DNA of 7,746 nucleotides from CAYJIX01 sp964370375 (GTDB lineage: Bacteria; Desulfobacterota; Desulfovibrionia; Desulfovibrionales; Desulfovibrionaceae): positions 1 to 7,746 of the forward strand of contig CAYJIX010000082.1 in the NCBI GenBank assembly GCA_964370375.1. Reading direction: 5' to 3'. Shown here piece by piece: positions 5,825 through 7,746 of this stretch. A model generated the notes under the pieces. That model saw only the letters and a list, made by a program, of their open reading frames with translations, searched no databases and had not been told where the DNA came from. A program made the translations under genes and the position numbers. How positions within the stretch are numbered: the first letter of the stretch is position 1; every line of letters begins with the position of its first letter.

Positions 5825-5841
5825 TAAACAAGGTTTGTTTA
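5825..5841. repeat. Perfect 7-bp inverted repeat with 3-nt centre
   Basis: TAAACAA, GGT, TTGTTTA. It lies 61 bp after the amrS stop and about 60 bp upstream of the marR -35. It could be a weak transcript-end hairpin or a protein-binding site. No T-tract follows. Another short stem, GGCCAT/ATGGTC at 5764-5787, directly follows the amrS stop. Confidence 0.35.
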
Positions 5842-5901
5842 AAATAACCACTTGTAATATCATGCCATTAAATAACGCATTCACTTTCTAAAACTTTTAG
5901 C

Positions 5902-5930
5902 TTGACAAGTTCATAAAGACATTGCATTTT
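5902..5930 (+). promoter_or_regulatory. Candidate promoter of the MarR gene
   Basis: TTGACA (5902-5907) is a perfect -35. The best -10 at 17-nt spacing is only CATTTT (5925-5930). Initiation would fall near 5937, inside the palindrome at 5934-5945, a geometry expected for autorepression. It would leave a leader too short for a ribosome site ahead of the ATG at 5951. Confidence 0.4.
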
Positions 5931-5933
5931 TAT

Positions 5934-5945
5934 TTAGCCGACTAA
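5934..5945. promoter_or_regulatory. Predicted MarR operator, site 1
   Basis: TTAGCCGACTAA is an imperfect 12-bp palindrome (TTAG-yCGr-CTAA) ending 5 bp before the first ATG of marR. It is the exact reverse complement of the 12-mer at 6452-6463. In the plus orientation both sites are also followed by CTAA, giving 14 of 16 matching bases. MarR dimers bind palindromes of this size, usually next to their own gene. Confidence 0.65.
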
Positions 5946-5950
5946 CTAAA

Positions 5951-6415
5951 ATGCAAAGAATGTCAAAAAAACTTCAAACCACAAGAAAGGAGGATGTTAT
6001 CAAAGAATCAATAGACATACTATTCAACAACACAGCCTTTAATGTGCTGCGTGTCTCACATTTTGAGCTTGAAAAGCTAGGCTTATTTAAAGGGCAACCT
6101 CCTTTATTTGAAGCCTTGTATCGTCAAGACGGCCTAACTCAAAAGCAGATTTGCGACACACTCAAGCTTACACCTGCTACAGTAAGCAAAATGCTTTCAC
6201 GTCTTGAAAAAAAAGGATTTATTAAAGTATGCGCGAATTCAGATGATTTGCGTTCAAAAAAGTTTTTTTTAACAGAAAAAGCACACGCGCTTAAGCCGCA
6301 AATACGAAAGGTAAATCAAACCATAAGCGAACGCATGCTTAAGGGGTTTTCAATGGAGGAAGAAGAGCAATTAAGAAAGCTACTTTTTAAAATAAGAAAG
6401 AATTTTCAAGAATAA
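5951..6415 (+). CDS. MarR-family winged-helix transcriptional regulator
   Basis: A 154-residue regulator, the usual MarR length. The winged helix is at about residues 61-108: GLTQKQICDTLKLTPATVSKMLSRLEKKGFI carries the DNA-recognition helix, and the wing ends in DDLRSKKFFLTEK, the family D.R....LT signature. The flanking helices form the dimer and ligand pocket. C68 and C94 are the only cysteines, and I have no evidence that they sense oxidants. The start is uncertain. ATG 5951 and ATG 5960 both lack a good ribosome site, whereas a perfect AAAGGAGG at 5986-5993 lies inside the frame without an in-frame ATG, GTG or TTG after it. Near-identical palindromes before this gene and before the next one predict autoregulation and control of the DUF1566 gene. 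The ligand is unknown. Confidence 0.88.
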   Translation: MQRMSKKLQTTRKEDVIKESIDILFNNTAFNVLRVSHFELEKLGLFKGQPPLFEALYRQDGLTQKQICDTLKLTPATVSKMLSRLEKKGFIKVCANSDDLRSKKFFLTEKAHALKPQIRKVNQTISERMLKGFSMEEEEQLRKLLFKIRKNFQE

Positions 6416-6439
6416 AAAGAAAGAGATTTCTTTATTTTT
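6416..6439 (+). terminator. Possible AT-rich terminator after marR
   Basis: AAAGAAA (6416-6422) pairs perfectly with TTTCTTT (6427-6433) around a GAGA loop, followed by ATTTTT. The form is right, but the stem has only one G-C pair, so termination may be partial. Confidence 0.4.
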
Positions 6440-6446
6440 ATACCCA

Positions 6447-6463
6447 TATACTTAGTCGGCTAA
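6447..6463 (+). promoter_or_regulatory. Promoter -10 and MarR operator site 2 before the DUF1566 gene
   Basis: TATACT (6447-6452) is a 5/6 match to the -10 box, but no recognisable -35 lies 16-18 nt upstream. Its last base is the first base of the palindrome TTAGTCGGCTAA (6452-6463), which therefore covers the likely transcription start near 6459. A bound MarR dimer here would block initiation. The weak -35 also leaves room for activation by another protein. Confidence 0.6.
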
Positions 6464-6487
6464 CTAATTTACATAAAAGGACTAAAC

Positions 6488-7735
6488 ATGAAAAACGTAC
6501 ATATAAAAGCATGTCTGGTAATTGCATTGTCAATTTTTATTTATGGCCATAACAGTTATGTTCAAGCAAGTGAAAGCCCTACATATTCAATAGTTGACAC
6601 AAATCAGCAAAAACATTTTGATAACAAAACAAAAATCAATGCTCCTCAAAAGGGAGAAGCTTTTTATGGGCAAGACGCGCAATTTATCAAGAATACGCCC
6701 TCTTATACAGATAACAAAGATGGAACTGTGACAGATAATGTTACAGGTTTAATATGGCAAAAATCTTATCAAGTATTGTCATATAGTGAAGCAATTCAAG
6801 CTCTTAAAAAGTTTAACGAGCAATCAAATGAAAAAGATTGGAGATTGCCAAACATTAAAGAAGCATATTCTCTCATTGATTTTAGCGGTAAAGATGTAAG
6901 CGGTGCAGATATGGAAAATCTACCCATAGGAGACTTGGTTCCTTTTATAAACACAGAGTTTTTTGATTTTGATTACGGTTCAAACGGTACTAGAATTATT
7001 GATACACAAGTGCTTTCATCAACTGTTTACAACGGGGTGACACTTGGTAACAACAAAACAGTTTTTGGTGTAAATTTTGCCGATGGAAGAATTAAGGGCT
7101 ACCCAATGGGCAAAACAGCCGGTGGAGCAGATAAAAAGTATACTGTACGTTTTGTAAGAGGAAATGAGAATTACGGAATCAATAGCTTTGTAGACACTAC
7201 AAATAATACAATCACAGATGAAGCAACAGGGCTTATGTGGGCAAAAAATGACAGTCAAAAAGCCATGTCATGGCAAGAAGCACTGGCATGGGTTGAAGAA
7301 AAAAACAATGAAAAATACCTTGGTTACAGCGATTGGAGATTGCCCGATGCAAAAGAACTTCACAGCATAGTGGATTATACAAAATCGCCCCAAGCATTGG
7401 GAGAGCCTGCAATAGACAAGGCTTTTAACATTTCTACAATTACAAAAGAAGACGGAAAGACTGGCCATCCATTTTTTTGGACCTCTACCACACACGAGAA
7501 TATGGTGAATGGCTCAGCGGCAATATACTTTGCTTTTGGCGAAGCCATGGGCTACTGGCCTGAAAATCCACGAAAAAAACAATCTAAAAAAGTTGCAATG
7601 GATGTGCATGGCGCCGGCGCACAAAGGAGCGATCCGAAAATCGGCAATCCCAAAAAGTATCCACAAGGCAAGGGACCACAAGGAGATGCTATTAGAATCT
7701 ACAACTATGCAAGACTTGTCAGAGATGCAAACTAG
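6488..7735 (+). CDS. Secreted protein with two tandem DUF1566 (Lcl_C) domains
   Basis: A 415-residue exported protein. Residues 1-28 form a Sec signal peptide (MKNVHIK, hydrophobic core ACLVIALSIFIYG, cleavage probably after VQA). Two DUF1566/Lcl C-terminal-type domains follow. Domain 1 (about 73-225) has DGTVTDNVTGLIWQK (78-92), DWRLPNIKEAYSLIDF (117-132), LSSTVYN (176-182) and YTVRFVRG (218-225). Domain 2 (about 234-413) has NNTITDEATGLMWAK (239-253), DWRLPDAKELHSIVDY (282-297), FWTSTTHEN (330-338) and YNYARLVRD (405-413). The family is found in cell-surface or periplasmic proteins, including the Legionella collagen-like adhesin. I know of no enzymatic role. A Lys- and Pro-rich loop lies at about 360-400. 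AAAGG at 6476-6480 gives the ribosome site. The gene follows marR behind its own promoter and operator and shares its AT-rich composition. It ends 11 bp before the window edge in a short T-run. Confidence 0.9.
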   Translation: MKNVHIKACLVIALSIFIYGHNSYVQASESPTYSIVDTNQQKHFDNKTKINAPQKGEAFYGQDAQFIKNTPSYTDNKDGTVTDNVTGLIWQKSYQVLSYSEAIQALKKFNEQSNEKDWRLPNIKEAYSLIDFSGKDVSGADMENLPIGDLVPFINTEFFDFDYGSNGTRIIDTQVLSSTVYNGVTLGNNKTVFGVNFADGRIKGYPMGKTAGGADKKYTVRFVRGNENYGINSFVDTTNNTITDEATGLMWAKNDSQKAMSWQEALAWVEEKNNEKYLGYSDWRLPDAKELHSIVDYTKSPQALGEPAIDKAFNISTITKEDGKTGHPFFWTSTTHENMVNGSAAIYFAFGEAMGYWPENPRKKQSKKVAMDVHGAGAQRSDPKIGNPKKYPQGKGPQGDAIRIYNYARLVRDAN

Positions 7736-7746
7736 TTTTTTATCAA

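Overview
The window reads as ordinary chromosomal DNA from an anaerobic Gram-negative bacterium. The best guess is a Desulfovibrionaceae-like deltaproteobacterium (Desulfobacterota). This rests on the protein flavour of PurM, the short cob(I)alamin adenosyltransferase, the Smr protein and the AmmeMemoRadiSam radical-SAM enzyme, plus Shine-Dalgarno-type starts. It is an inference from memory of these families, not a database result.

Layout. Positions 1-471 hold no convincing gene but are rich in inverted repeats, including a 58-nt imperfect hairpin just past the end of purM. purM (purine biosynthesis) runs leftward. Divergent from it, across a 69-bp gap, is a small secreted proline-rich protein of unknown function that ends in a probable terminator. 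Then come a higB-higA type II toxin-antitoxin pair behind a near-consensus promoter, a cobO/btuR-type corrinoid adenosyltransferase, a 321-residue Smr-domain protein with a long charged N-terminal arm, and a stand-alone radical-SAM enzyme of the AmmeMemoRadiSam family. The right quarter is visibly AT-richer. It carries a MarR-family regulator followed by a secreted protein with two tandem DUF1566/Lcl_C domains.

How the genes relate. Most of the plus-strand genes look like single transcription units separated by 150-290 bp, so there is no large operon or pathway cluster. Two real modules stand out. One is the higBA addiction pair. The other is marR-DUF1566, where near-identical 16-bp sequences containing a 12-bp palindrome (TTAGCCGACTAA / TTAGTCGGCTAA) sit just before marR and at the promoter of the DUF1566 gene. 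This predicts a self-regulated switch controlling a surface or periplasmic protein. With its different base composition it looks like a small acquired cassette and is the most interesting unit here. The second point of note is the Smr protein, whose arm carries two copies of an 18-residue FF..AM..PL..GRK motif. I see no CRISPR, insertion sequence, tRNA or rRNA.
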